This document shows positions 17,525 through 27,269 of a DNA stretch of 64,000 bases, in pieces; position 1 is the first letter of the stretch; each line of letters opens with the position of its first letter. The notes under the pieces are model-generated. The model saw only the letters and a list, made by a program, of their open reading frames with translations, was not told the DNA's origin and ran no database searches. The stretch lies in contig JAAHGF010000024.1 of assembly GCA_010672585.1 (NCBI GenBank), positions 62,001 to 126,000 of the forward strand. The letters run 5' to 3'. Source of the DNA: Okeania sp. SIO1I7. Lineage in GTDB: Bacteria > Cyanobacteriota > Cyanobacteriia > Cyanobacteriales > Microcoleaceae. Made by a program: the position numbers and the translations under genes.

Positions 17525-18469
17525 TTACTGATTTTTTGGTCGTCGTATTTGTCTTTGTTGACGAAATTGCTCTCGCTGTTCTTCAGTTAAAACATTTGCA
17601 ATTTGTTGGCGTGATGACTGCATAATTTCCCGGACTTGAGTTTTTTGCTCTCCAGAGAAATTTAACTGCTTAATTGCTTCTCGTCTTTGTTGAGCTTGTG
17701 AAGTAAAAGTTTGGAACTGTTCTTGCTGTTCGGGGGTAAGAATATTTTGAATTTGAGCTTTGGTTTGTGCCCTAATTTCTTCCCACTGAGTTTTCTGTTC
17801 AGGAGTCAGATTCAAATTTTCAATTTGGGCAAGAACTCTCAGGCGAAATTGCCCAAGTTGTTCTTCAGTTAAAACATTTGCTATCTTTTGGCGTAATGAC
17901 TGCATGATTTCGCGCATTTGAGTTTTTTGCTCTCCAGAAAGATTTAACTGCTTAATTGCTTCTCGTCTTCGTTCACCTTGTGAAGTTAAAGTTTGGAACT
18001 GTTCCTGCTGTTCGGAGGTTAGAATATTTTGAATTTGAGCTTTAGTTTGTACCCTGATTTCTTCTGACTGAGTTTTTTGTTCGGGAGTCAGATTCAAATT
18101 TTCACCTTGGGCAATAACTTTCAGACGAAATTGCTCTAGTTGTTCTTCAGTTAAAACATTTCTCATTTGTGGGCGTGATGACTGTATGATTTCACGCACT
18201 TGAGTTTTTTGCTCTTCAGAGAGATTTAACTGCTGAATTGCTTCTCGTCTTCGTTCACCTTGTGAAGTTAAAATTTGGAACTGTTTCTGCTGTTCGGGGG
18301 CGAGAATATTTTGAATTTGAGCTTTGGTTTGCGTCCTAATTTCTTCCCACTGAGTTTTTTGTTCGGGAGTCAGATTCAAATTTTGAGGTTGGGCAAGAAC
18401 TCTCAAAGGATTAGCAAAAAGAATGATGGCAATAATGCCAAATAATATAGCCAAAGAACGAGGTTTCAT
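17525..18469 (-). CDS. Exported LTXXQ (Spy/CpxP-like) triple-repeat protein
   Basis: This protein of about 314 residues has a signal peptide (KPRSLAILFGIIAIILFANPLRVLAQ) followed by three tandem units of about 93 residues. Each unit contains NLTPEQKTQWEEIR, then QNILTPEQQEQFQTLTSQ, then QLNLSGEQKTQVREIMQSSR, then NVLTEEQLEQFR. The LTPEQ and LTEEQ motifs are the LTXXQ signature of the Spy/CpxP periplasmic chaperone family, here multiplied to at least six motifs. The high identity of the units at DNA level points to recent internal duplication. The ATG at 18469 gives the cleanest signal peptide; 18484 is possible. A stress or metal-response role is inferred from family only. Confidence 0.78.
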   Translation of the reverse strand: MKPRSLAILFGIIAIILFANPLRVLAQPQNLNLTPEQKTQWEEIRTQTKAQIQNILAPEQQKQFQILTSQGERRREAIQQLNLSEEQKTQVREIIQSSRPQMRNVLTEEQLEQFRLKVIAQGENLNLTPEQKTQSEEIRVQTKAQIQNILTSEQQEQFQTLTSQGERRREAIKQLNLSGEQKTQMREIMQSLRQKIANVLTEEQLGQFRLRVLAQIENLNLTPEQKTQWEEIRAQTKAQIQNILTPEQQEQFQTFTSQAQQRREAIKQLNFSGEQKTQVREIMQSSRQQIANVLTEEQREQFRQQRQIRRPKNQ

Positions 18470-18652
18470 TGTGTTTATTCCCAATTAATTTTTTTGATTG
18501 AGTGTTTACTTATGTTCTATCCTACAAGTAGCAACTATTAAATAACCTGAGATCAAAGTCCTAAATTCCTCTAGGACTTTAGTCCTACAATTATCTGATT
18601 AGATGTTTATTTAACTTGGCTAAAGAGTGGAGCTAAATTTTTGGCAAAAATT

Positions 18653-20188
18653 TCAACTATTTTTCAAACACCGAATTGCCTCCAACAAACCTCTGGCTTT
18701 ATTAATACTTTCCTCGTACTCTGTTTCTGGCACAGAATCAGCAACCAAACCAGCTCCCGCTTGCACAGTTACCGTGTGTTTACCATCATTTTTCGGCCGA
18801 ACAACCATAGTTCTAATCGTAATCGCACTATTCAACTGACCCTCGAAATCATAATGTCCATAAACCCCAGAATAAGGACCCCGACGACAAGGTTCTAATT
18901 CATTAATAATTTCCATCGCCCGAATTTTCGGCGCACCGCTAACAGTACCCGCTGGAAAACAAGCCTTCAATAAATCCCAAGCAGTTTTATCATCTGCCAA
19001 TTCTCCCACCACATTACTAACAATGTGCATCACATGAGAATAACGTTCAATTATCATTAACTCATTAACTTTTACCGTTCCCACTCGGCAAACACGCCCC
19101 AAATCATTCCGACCTAGATCGACCAACATAATATGTTCTGCTCTTTCTTTCGGGTCTTGCAACAACTCCTCAGCTAAAGCATTATCTTCTGCATAAGTTT
19201 TGCCACGGGGACGAGTCCCGGCAATTGGTCTCACCGTAGCAAGACGTTTGCCATCAGGGGTATTTTCTGCTTTCACCATAACTTCCGGACTCGAACCAAT
19301 GATTTGCCAATCACCAAAATTAAAATAAGCCATGTAGGGAGAAGGGTTAATTAATCTTAGGGAACGATAAAGAGCAAATGGTTCTCCTATATATTCAGTT
19401 GAAAGTTGTTGCGAAATAACTACCTGAAAAATATCTCCTGCTTTGATGTAGTCTTTAGCTTTTTCAACGTTGGCACAAAATTGTTCGCGGGGTGTATTAC
19501 TACTATAGATGTCTCCAACTTCTCGACTTTTTCCGCCTGGTGGTTGCCATTCTAGCAAAGTATCTTGTTGTGATAGAGGAGATTGCAATTTATCTACTAA
19601 TTGAGAAACACGATCGCACGCTTGTTGATAAGCTGCCTCTAAATCTACCTCTGGAGAGCGGAGGTCAGCGTAGGCGATCGCCCAAATCTTCCGTTTTACC
19701 TGGTCAAAAACCAAAAGATTATCAACCTGCATCCATAAACCATCAGGCAAATCATTTTCAGTATATGGGTAAACAGGTACACGAGGTTCGATCCACCGAA
19801 TCAACTCATAACCCCAAAAACCAAATAACCCACCAATATCAGGTGGTAGTTGAGGTAGTTTGACAGGTTGATAGTTTCGCAGACAGTTATCTAGAGTATC
19901 AAATGGGTCGCCTTCAAAAATTTTTACCGTACCATCCCGGTAAGTTTGGGTAGTGCGATCGCCTCTTGCTTCCAAAATCCACAATGGATCGCAACCCAGA
20001 AAACTATAACGTCCGATTTTCTCTCCACCTTCAACTGATTCTAGTAAAAAACTGTATGGTTGACCCGCGCAGACACGATACCAAGCAGAAACAGGAGTAT
20101 CGAGGTCTGCTACCCATTCTTGGTAGACAGGAACAAAGTTACCTTGTTTTGCTAGTTGGGAAAATTGGGAGAAGTCTGGGAATATCAT
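18653..20188 (-). CDS. trpE: Anthranilate synthase component I
   Basis: This 511-residue enzyme makes anthranilate from chorismate and glutamine-derived ammonia in tryptophan synthesis. The tryptophan feedback site LLES is at residues 48-51. The chorismate-binding core is visible as [46 protein letters not shown] and [12 protein letters not shown]. Length and motifs match TrpE rather than the shorter PabB. No trpG follows, and no trp leader could be recognised in the repeat-filled region upstream. Confidence 0.93.
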   Translation of the reverse strand: MIFPDFSQFSQLAKQGNFVPVYQEWVADLDTPVSAWYRVCAGQPYSFLLESVEGGEKIGRYSFLGCDPLWILEARGDRTTQTYRDGTVKIFEGDPFDTLDNCLRNYQPVKLPQLPPDIGGLFGFWGYELIRWIEPRVPVYPYTENDLPDGLWMQVDNLLVFDQVKRKIWAIAYADLRSPEVDLEAAYQQACDRVSQLVDKLQSPLSQQDTLLEWQPPGGKSREVGDIYSSNTPREQFCANVEKAKDYIKAGDIFQVVISQQLSTEYIGEPFALYRSLRLINPSPYMAYFNFGDWQIIGSSPEVMVKAENTPDGKRLATVRPIAGTRPRGKTYAEDNALAEELLQDPKERAEHIMLVDLGRNDLGRVCRVGTVKVNELMIIERYSHVMHIVSNVVGELADDKTAWDLLKACFPAGTVSGAPKIRAMEIINELEPCRRGPYSGVYGHYDFEGQLNSAITIRTMVVRPKNDGKHTVTVQAGAGLVADSVPETEYEESINKARGLLEAIRCLKNS

Positions 20189-20419
20189 AAATTTTGAGGT
20201 TTTATAGCGCTACGCGCTAGGGAATAGGGAATAGCGGTGCGACCCCGCGTCGCCGTCAGACGCAAGCGGTCAGACCCCGCGTCGCCGTCAGGCCCAAGGG
20301 AATGCTGACCAAGAGAGGGAACGCGCACCAAGAGAGGGAATAGGGAATAGCAAACTGTAAAAGGGTTTTAGGATTGAAAAATGTCCGCGCCCAATTCTTG
20401 TAGTGCTATAGATTTGACC

Positions 20420-20670
20420 CACATTTCGCACTTCAAGAGCGTATCATTAAAAGTAGTATATAAATCTGTAGCTTGGTAAGTATTTATACTATGCAAATCA
20501 TCTCAATTACTTTTTTCGTTCATCAAATTCCGAGTCAAAAATTTACGCATAAATACTTGCTATACATGATTACTCAATCACGGCAGCTATGATTTTCTTC
20601 TAAAATTCTGTCTCCTGTCTCCTGACTCCTGACTCCTGATTCTATACTACATTTTGTGGTGCGGAATGTG
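20420..20670. mobile_element. CACATTYCGCAC element, copy A
   Basis: Imperfect inverted ends CACATTTCGCAC and GTGCGGAATGTG bound a unit repeated at 26550-26853. About 140 bp of the interior is nearly identical between copies and contains a 10-bp inverted pair AAGTATTTAT / ATAAATACTT. It also carries a 33-codon open frame (20491-20592). Confidence 0.7.
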
Positions 20671-20866
20671 AGATTTGAGATTTAGGAACGACTCTAACAA
20701 AATTAAAACCTCAGCCTCAGATAAAATATCTGGAAGCTAAGGTATTGATATTGATCGGAATTCACACTCTTACCGCCAAATCATGCGATTGTAACGGAAG
20801 ATTCTTGTTTTCGTTTTGCTAACGCAGCGCTCCACGACATCAAACGCATAGCTAAACACAGATTTT

Positions 20867-20964
20867 TGACATACTCCCGACGTTGTGCTTATGCGACAAC
20901 AGGGATTCCTTTAGCCCGAAAATACCGGACTGCTATTTTGACAGAAGTGATGTCTCCCTCCTGT
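20867..20964 (-). mobile_element. IS200/IS605-type remnant 3
   Basis: The minus strand reads GGAGGGAGACATCACTTCTG ... GGAATCCCTGTTGTCGCATA, then CAACGTCGGGAGTATGTCAA. This aligns with the second block of remnants 1 and 2, including the terminal hairpin. Only this end block is present. Confidence 0.6.
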
Positions 20965-21054
20965 ATTAATAATAATCCTATTTTCTGTATTGAAACACTT
21001 ATGGTTCTGTTTCAAAATTGGTATTTTTGGAGAGGTCTACTGATTAATTACAAC

Positions 21055-21483
21055 TTATTCGTCGTATGATTTCTTACCAGTAAACTTGAGAGCAGCAGGT
21101 TCTGGGTTACTGCCAATGTTGCGGTCGATCTTACCTACATAAGGACGTCCTTCATTAACCTTTTCAGGGAAGACTCCATCTTTCGGATGTAGGTACTCGG
21201 TGGAACCATCAGGGAAAATCCGATAGATTTTGAAGTTCTCAATTTTGGGCTTAAATTTAGTCCTTAGTTGAGTGCCGAGGGCCAAGCATTGCTCTTTGCG
21301 AGCCAAGTATAGTAGGTTTTCACCTTCATTCATAATAGCTGCACCACCTGTAGGCATTTCAAATACCTGCTCTTTTGAGCTAGTCCAGGTAATAGCGTAC
21401 TTTTCTTCAACTTCGGCCTTGGTCAGTAAGCCACCAGTACTGCCACCGAAAATAGGGGGTTGACCTGTTAGTTCGTCTGCCAT
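21055..21483 (-). CDS. psaD: Photosystem I reaction center subunit II (PsaD)
   Basis: This 142-residue stromal/cytoplasmic subunit of photosystem I forms the ferredoxin docking site together with PsaC and PsaE. The full family pattern is present: the start [75 protein letters not shown] and [18 protein letters not shown]. Length is normal for cyanobacteria. It is monocistronic here, with repeats on both sides. IS200/IS605-like remnants in the same orientation lie 90 bp downstream and 180 bp upstream. Confidence 0.97.
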   Translation of the reverse strand: MADELTGQPPIFGGSTGGLLTKAEVEEKYAITWTSSKEQVFEMPTGGAAIMNEGENLLYLARKEQCLALGTQLRTKFKPKIENFKIYRIFPDGSTEYLHPKDGVFPEKVNEGRPYVGKIDRNIGSNPEPAALKFTGKKSYDE

Positions 21484-22416
21484 AGATTTTTGATATGAAC
21501 CTTTTTATGGAATCCTATCACCACAGTTACCCAGGTTTAAGAAATTGTAAGGTTCTGTTACAAAAGGATAATTTAGGACTATGGCCACGCTACAGGCCAC
21601 TAAATACTAATTGCCATTGACTAACTAAGGAGGGTATAACTCTTTTTTTTTCAGTTATAGTTGAATTGACATCCTCCCGACGCTGCACTTGCGTGAAAGC
21701 GCGGGATTCCTAACCATCGCGCTCTTAGGTCTTTCTGCTGCCTCTTGCAGAGGAGCTGCGCGCTCCAATGCACCAGCCTCCAAGGCCCTCGCCTCTTTTC
21801 GGTCTAAAGGCGCGCTCCACAGACTGACACTGCTAGCCCAGCAGCCAAGTTTTAAGTCTAACACACTATTGGCATACACCGCAAAATTGATTGGTTTTCC
21901 CATGCGACGCTCCCCTACGGAAGAGCGCGGGTCAAGGGCCAACGTTGAGATAAAGAAAGAGGGTAATTGCAATAGTCCTCTTGAATTTTACTATGATTTA
22001 ATTTTAGTCTAGATAAATAATAGAAGAATAAAACTATATTGTTAATTACTCTCTTGAGAGTAATCCCAAATTATTTCTGATAAATTAACGACTTTCTACT
22101 CTTAAGTTAAGCTCTTATAGTGTTTCTCAGGCTAGTGAGGTACACTCTTGCCTTGACTTCACTGTTGCCTGTTGCCTCTCTTGTCTTTACTTCACTATTG
22201 CCTGTTGCCAGATTAGCTGTTGCCTAGAGTTTTGTATCTCACGCTTTTTGGGAATTGCTATATCTAAAGGTCTACAATACCTCACAACTCAAATATCGTC
22301 ACCTCGCAATGAATCTTAAAATCAAAAAATCGCTGGTTTTCCTAACTCATGGAAGAGAACCTTTATAAAAATAAAAGCTATTTTTTACCTTTATTTATTG
22401 AACTATAAAGAACTAT
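21484..22416. other. Region upstream of psaD with IS200/IS605-like remnant 4
   Basis: Bases 21484-21600 should hold the psaD promoter and leader. Bases 21665-21945 are transposon debris. Bases 22140-22225 contain repeated TTGCCTGTTGCC-type sequence. No protein gene is credible; a 105-codon minus frame lies within the debris. Confidence 0.55.
21665..21945 (-). mobile_element. IS200/IS605-type remnant 4 (most complete omega-RNA-like cassette)
   Basis: The minus strand starts with GACCCGCGCTCTTCCGTAGG and GGAGCGTCGCATGGGAAAACC. It continues through a GC-rich segment able to form several hairpins (for example CCTCTGCAAGAGG) and ends GGAATCCCGCGCTTTCACGC...GCGTCGGGAGGATGTCAATT. Block order and spacing match remnants 1 and 2. 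No tnpB frame precedes it. Confidence 0.6.
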
Positions 22417-22746
22417 ATGAAAGCAATTTTATTTCGCCCTCAAGGCAACTTAGATTTCAAGAGAAGTCATCAACTAAAGCAAATAGTAGACAAACTAATC
22501 GACAAAACACGAAATTTCTACTGTATAATAGATATGGGATTAGTCAACAAAATTAATAACTTTGGATTAACTACTTTAGTTATTATCCGCAAAATATCGG
22601 AAAAAAGAGGATGTTTATTATATCTATTCAATATCCAAGATGATATTCAATTAGTTTTTCAATTAACTGGATTAGACAAAGAATTTCATTTTTTAGAAGA
22701 CAAATCATTTCTCTATTCATTAAAACCTCAACTACTACTTTGCTAA
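22417..22746 (+). CDS. STAS-domain protein (anti-sigma factor antagonist-like)
   Basis: This 109-residue STAS domain is similar in outline to SpoIIAA/RsbV-type antagonists: an N-terminal strand ILFRPQGNLDF, an amphipathic helix, the central strand IIDMGLVNKINNFGLTTLVIIR and the LVFQLTGLDKEF helix. At the position of the usual phosphorylated serine (pattern DSSG) it reads NNFG, so regulation by serine phosphorylation is unlikely. It is convergent with a DICT/GAF histidine kinase only 16 bp away. Such divergent STAS proteins are common in cyanobacterial signalling; the partner is unknown. Confidence 0.75.
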   Translation: MKAILFRPQGNLDFKRSHQLKQIVDKLIDKTRNFYCIIDMGLVNKINNFGLTTLVIIRKISEKRGCLLYLFNIQDDIQLVFQLTGLDKEFHFLEDKSFLYSLKPQLLLC

Positions 22747-22762
22747 CTACTAAGTTTATCAA

Positions 22763-24841
22763 TTAGGTTTGTTTCTTCTTTTTTAATTTTCCTTCTCTAT
22801 TTTGTTCACTATTACTAACAATTGGAATTGTAAAGTGAAACTGACTACCACGATTTTTCCCCTCTGACTCTGCCCAAATTTTTCCTCCCAAACGAGTAAT
22901 AATCTGCCGACAAATAGCTAAACCTAAACCTGTACCACCAACACTTCGTCGTAAAGCACCTTCCTCTTGATAAAAACGATCGAATACAGCTTCTAGGCGC
23001 TTAGGTTCAATCCCACGACCAGTATCAGAGACCGTCACTTCTAACATATTATTCCCGTTAGAAGTAGCTCCAATCATTACTGTTCCTTCAGACTCAGTAA
23101 ACTTACAAGCATTATCCAGGAGTTTTGACAATACTTCCACTAACCATTCTCCATCAGCTAAGACTAAAGGTAGTTCTGTCGATACCTCAGTAGTAATATT
23201 CGGTAAATCTTTTTGTGAGTGATGGGCACGAATACTACTCAGAGCCAAATCAACACATTCTAATAGAGGTAGATATTCTACATTCCACTCAACCGTACCA
23301 CTTTCTAAATGAGACAATGTTAAGAAATCTTGCACAAGATTACGCATTCTATCTGCATCTGCTAAGGCCGTTTCTAACATAACTTGACGTAACTCTGCAG
23401 GCATATCTGGTTCTTGACTCAAACTTTCAAGGCAAACTTGAATAGTGGATAAAGGTGTCCGTAGCTCATGGCCAGTAATTGCAATTAAATTACTACGAGT
23501 CCGGTCCAAAGCTTCTAATTGTTGGTTTAATTCTTCCAAGTGGGCATAAGTTTCAGCCTGGATCAAAGTTATACCTAATTGAGTAGCGATCGCTTGTACT
23601 AAATCTATTTTGTCATCAGACCAATTATGGGGACATGATCCACAGTGGTGTAGTTCCACCATACCTAAAAGTCTTCCTTGATAAAGCAAAGGTACTATTA
23701 ACCAGCTCTTAATTTCCCATTGAGATATTAATGTTTCGATACAGTTTTGGGCCAGAACTTTAGATCCTTGTGGTGTTTCTGTCAAACAATAATCAGGCAG
23801 CAAGCTTGTATCTTCTATAGAGACTTGTTCTTGAGTTTGAACAGCCTTTTGAAATAAGGGATTATCTTGTAAAGGCCATTGCTGATTAACCACAGATGTA
23901 ACTGAGGAACCTAAATATTCATGTGTAATAGTTGCTGTGACATCTAAAGCTCGACATTGATAAATTAAGCATCGGCAAGCTAAAAGTGCTTCTCCCAATT
24001 CTTGCACTGCTACTTTAATAATCTCATCAGGGTCTAGCGATCGCCTCATGGCATTAGAAATAATATTAATCAGCCGCTGTTTTTGTTCCTGAGCAGCGAT
24101 CGAGCGATATGCTTTAAGTAACTTATATTGACTTGCCTGTAAATAAGTCACCAGACGTTGAGCAAAAGGATCATTAAATTGAGGGTTTTGAGTAACTACT
24201 TTTGAGGCTTTATTTTGGTAACGACGATTAGAGCTAGATTTGATTTTGCCAGATTTCCTTCCCATTCCTACATCAACATTGATGCCATAAATTTCTCGTG
24301 CTACTTGTACTTTTTCTTCTAATTCTGGTCTATACTTAAGAATTCTATTCAGTAAAAATATAGCAGCTTGGACACATACCTGACGGTCAAAAGTCCAGAT
24401 ACCTTCAAATCTACGCGCCTGATCCATAGCAATTAACTTGTATGTTTCATCATTGCCAGAATTAACACACTCATTACAAATCAAGCAACTTGAATACTGT
24501 TGACCAAGTACCAGTAAATTCCATTCCTTACTTAGAGTCTCTTTAGTACTGAAAGCTATTGTTTCGTAATACTCAGAAGAATTTTTAAATGCTGTTTCTG
24601 GCGCTGCTAGTACATATACTTGGGATGTTAGGTTAGCAATTCGTCGATAACGATGAGCTTCCTGACGATAAAAACGCTCTTGCTGAAAAGTTGCAATTAC
24701 CAGAGGTTGATCGGAGCTTGCTAAAACCTGGTCTTCCATTGCATGAGATAGAGCAGTCAGGGATGTCTTAAAGTAAATTTGTGGTCTCAACTGCGGAATC
24801 TCTTGCACCAGTTCTGCCAATACGGACTTAGGGATGGTCAT
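22763..24841 (-). CDS. DICT-GAF sensor histidine kinase
   Basis: This 692-residue cytoplasmic sensor kinase has an N-terminal DICT domain (about 1-190; LTALSHAMEDQVL, RYRRIANLTSQVYVLAAPE) with a CLICNEC cysteine cluster. A GAF domain follows (about 265-435). HisKA has the phospho-acceptor in ITGHELRTPLS (H458), and HATPase_c has KLLDNACKF (N box), VSDTGRGI (G1) and GGTGLGL (G2). DICT domains accompany kinases and diguanylate cyclases in cyanobacteria and have been linked to light signalling. The ligand is not known. No transmembrane segment or adjacent response regulator is visible. Confidence 0.9.
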   Translation of the reverse strand: MTIPKSVLAELVQEIPQLRPQIYFKTSLTALSHAMEDQVLASSDQPLVIATFQQERFYRQEAHRYRRIANLTSQVYVLAAPETAFKNSSEYYETIAFSTKETLSKEWNLLVLGQQYSSCLICNECVNSGNDETYKLIAMDQARRFEGIWTFDRQVCVQAAIFLLNRILKYRPELEEKVQVAREIYGINVDVGMGRKSGKIKSSSNRRYQNKASKVVTQNPQFNDPFAQRLVTYLQASQYKLLKAYRSIAAQEQKQRLINIISNAMRRSLDPDEIIKVAVQELGEALLACRCLIYQCRALDVTATITHEYLGSSVTSVVNQQWPLQDNPLFQKAVQTQEQVSIEDTSLLPDYCLTETPQGSKVLAQNCIETLISQWEIKSWLIVPLLYQGRLLGMVELHHCGSCPHNWSDDKIDLVQAIATQLGITLIQAETYAHLEELNQQLEALDRTRSNLIAITGHELRTPLSTIQVCLESLSQEPDMPAELRQVMLETALADADRMRNLVQDFLTLSHLESGTVEWNVEYLPLLECVDLALSSIRAHHSQKDLPNITTEVSTELPLVLADGEWLVEVLSKLLDNACKFTESEGTVMIGATSNGNNMLEVTVSDTGRGIEPKRLEAVFDRFYQEEGALRRSVGGTGLGLAICRQIITRLGGKIWAESEGKNRGSQFHFTIPIVSNSEQNREGKLKKKKQT

Positions 24842-25410
24842 CTGGCGGTTAATCTTTACCCTACTGCACTACTATAGCGCTACGCGCAAGTCAGAAGTCA
24901 TCCCTGACTAAGTTTGAGCATTTATAAACGTCCTAACCTATTTGCGTAGTGCTATAATATCAAATATACATTGTTAATGTTAACACTGTAGAGTCTTTTA
25001 TTCTTTAGTTTTATTCGATCCCTTGTTTATAGTCGGGCATTTTGTACAAGTATAAATTATTTTATCGCACTACGGATTTAGGTTAGAACACTACTAAACC
25101 CTGTTTGCGGAGCATTGACCTAGGAAAAACTTAGCCCAAGATTACTTTTGACTTTTGACTTTTGACTTCTAACTTGCGTGTAGTGCTATATCTCAAATAT
25201 TTGGCATTTTAAAATTATAAAAATAACTTGCTATTATCAGTTTTTTTGAAACAAAGCAATAGCAAGTTTTTAAGTTTTTATCAATTTTCTGCTACATCAA
25301 TTATCAATGTGATTGTACAAAAAATACATGATAATTAGAGAATTAAGCGTTTTAGACTTTTGATGTATATCTTGGTATTTTTACAAATTTTGCATTGGTT
25401 ACTGTCGTCT
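24842..25410. repeat. Two TATAGCGCTACGC inverted-repeat elements
   Basis: Elements at 24873-24956 and 25063-25190 have ends of the type TATAGCRCTACGC / GCGTAGTGCTATA and carry CTTTTGA or AGTCAGA heptamers inside. The rest is AT-rich with nothing recognised. Confidence 0.6.
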
Positions 25411-25728
25411 TTATTTATCCTTCTCATCTCTAGTTTCACTACTAGATTCCAGCTCAGAATTATAAATAGCATCCAACTGTTGACGAGCTTCTTGTACATT
25501 AACGGAACGCATCACCAATAAAGGTTCATCAATAAAATTCCCAGATTCATCTAATAGTTCCGGATGTGGAATTCTACGAGACTGAGAATAAGAATCACCA
25601 GAAGACCATCCTCGGTTTGAGGGGGAAGATTGAGACTCAAGGCCCACCGTTAATAGACTACGGATTAAATTACGAACAGCCAAAACAGCAACAGTAGTAA
25701 AGGCTAGGATATAAAGCAGATGTAACAT
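25411..25728 (-). CDS. DUF2973 family small membrane protein
   Basis: About 105 residues. One N-terminal membrane segment (MLHLLYILAFTTVAVLAVRNLI) precedes a soluble tail containing HPELLDESGNFIDEPLLVMRSV, the DUF2973 signature. The ATG at 25728 is chosen: GGAG sits at good spacing and it begins directly with the conserved membrane helix, whereas the 25761 start adds unconserved residues. It is downstream of the DUF2605 gene on the same strand, the usual pairing in cyanobacteria. Function unknown. Confidence 0.85.
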   Translation of the reverse strand: MLHLLYILAFTTVAVLAVRNLIRSLLTVGLESQSSPSNRGWSSGDSYSQSRRIPHPELLDESGNFIDEPLLVMRSVNVQEARQQLDAIYNSELESSSETRDEKDK

Positions 25729-25986
25729 AGTTTTCTCCAGGGCCATATAGGCACTTAGCAAATTTTAAAAAAGTTTAAACAATTTTTCTTATTTTATCTC
25801 TACTTAACTCTAGATGAACTTGATGGCCATAAATAATCTGGGTCAGTCATCATCATTTCCAGAGAAGATAGTGCTTTTAGAATAAATTAACATTTATCAA
25901 ATCATCAACTTTTATTGTTAAAAGTTAACTCAATCTGATTTCTTGGTTCAGGACTGGATACCTAAGTTTGAGTGTAATGAGCAATT

Positions 25987-26304
25987 CTATCTAGATTGTT
26001 CTTTGCGGAATCGCATTGAAACTTGCCAACATTCCGTTAGTAAGTGATGCCAAGGCATAAGCACTGTAGTTTCTACCCCAACTTGACCTTCAGTTGCATG
26101 AAAAAGAGTTTGTGCTGTACTCACTTCTTGTTGAGCTTGCTTAACTCTGTTAAGTAGGTCGAATTGTTCAGTGCTACTCAGAAAAGGAATTTTTTCTCTC
26201 TCCAATAACTGACGGGAACGCTCAAACCAATACTGAAAATCTTCTAACAAGGGTTGCAGTACTGCTTTAAGTAAATCTGGTTCAGGCAGTTTTGGATTTA
26301 TCAT
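25987..26304 (-). CDS. DUF2605 family protein
   Basis: This soluble, helical cyanobacterial protein of 105 residues matches DUF2605 (LLKAVLQPLLEDFQYWFERSRQLLE near the start; MPWHHLLTECWQV near the end). It lies 258 bp upstream of the DUF2973 gene in the same direction, so the two may form an operon or act together. No biochemical role is known for either. Confidence 0.85.
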   Translation of the reverse strand: MINPKLPEPDLLKAVLQPLLEDFQYWFERSRQLLEREKIPFLSSTEQFDLLNRVKQAQQEVSTAQTLFHATEGQVGVETTVLMPWHHLLTECWQVSMRFRKEQSR

Positions 26305-26549
26305 TTTTCTAAATTAATTTCTTAGTTCTATCATCTTAATCTTAACACTCTTTACAATTTTTAATATTTTCCACAATAGATGTTTTTCAAGGGAGCTTGA
26401 GACTTGAAAACTAAGGGAGTAAGAATTTTAGAGCCAAAGCCAGTCACCTTTGATAATCATTTTATCCCAAAAATATGATTAATTTATACAAATTCAAAGT
26501 ATAAAAAATGCTAATGCTGACAAAAATGATTGTGAATTTCGTTACAGTC

Positions 26550-26853
26550 CACATTTTGTACTTCATTTTTTAGTACTAAAGTAGTATATAAATCCTTAGC
26601 TTGGTAGGTATTTATACTATGCAAATCATCTCAATTACTTTTTTCGTTGATCAAATTCTGAGTCAAAAATTTACGCATAAATACTTGCTATACATGATTA
26701 CTCAATCACGGCAGCTATGATTTTCTTCAGAATTGCTGTCTCCTGTCTTCCCCTCCCCTCCTGGGAGAGGCCCGCGGGTGGGCTGGGAGGGGCCCGCGGG
26801 TGGGTTGACTCGGTCCTCCTGATTCTATACTACATTTTGTGGTGCGGAATGTG
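26550..26853. mobile_element. CACATTYCGCAC element, copy B
   Basis: Copy of the unit at 20420-20670. The central part is nearly identical, including the 33-codon frame at 26619-26720, which differs by two amino acids. The right part is replaced by a CTCCCCTCCTGGGAG / CCCGCGGG block. The right end is GTGCGGAATGTGG. Confidence 0.7.
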
Positions 26854-27177
26854 GGTTACAGCGCTTTTGCTGATTGATAAACCACATCGTCATCACCAAA
26901 ACCCTTTAGGGATGAATGGCCATTTGCTAACATAGAAGCTCTCCGCTTTATATGTCGCGGAGCGTTAACCGAGTTATGCGACAGCAAAACGCCCCTACTG
27001 TGGTCTACCGTGCAGGAAAACCTCTGTAAATGAGGTGTAATGAGACAGTCAGAGTTTAGGCATTTAAGCTGCGAAACAGAAACACGAAGCAGTAAATTTA
27101 TCTGTCTGGATAAAAATTAATTATTTGGTTTGGCCTATCTTGAACAGTCTGACATCAACCTTTAACTAATCAGGAAT

Positions 27178-27269
27178 CAGGAGTTACGCATAACCACGAC
27201 TTATGGTAGAGGTTAACGGCCATTAACCCCGACAAATGGTGTATAATTTTATCTCTTGCGTAAGTCCTG
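27178..27269 (-). repeat. ACTTACGCA inverted-repeat element
   Basis: Ends are CAGGAGTTACGCA and TTGCGTAAGTCCTG, with a central GGTTAACGGCCATTAACC palindrome. It is the inverse orientation of the copy at 30771-30863. Confidence 0.75.

Larger units (their letters stand above)
20189..21054. repeat. Repeat-filled gap between trpE and psaD
   Basis: Contents in order: a TATAGCGCTACGC inverted-repeat element (20203-20410) whose interior holds two copies of CCCCGCGTCGCCGTCAG and GGGAATA heptamers; a 251-bp element (20420-20670) with ends resembling CCACATTCCGCAC; and IS200/IS605-like remnant 3 (20867-20964). No gene is seen. Confidence 0.65.

Noticed and set aside
21655-21972. 105-codon minus-strand frame
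   Set aside because: Lies wholly in IS200/IS605-like right-end sequence shared with non-coding remnants; no protein family recognised.
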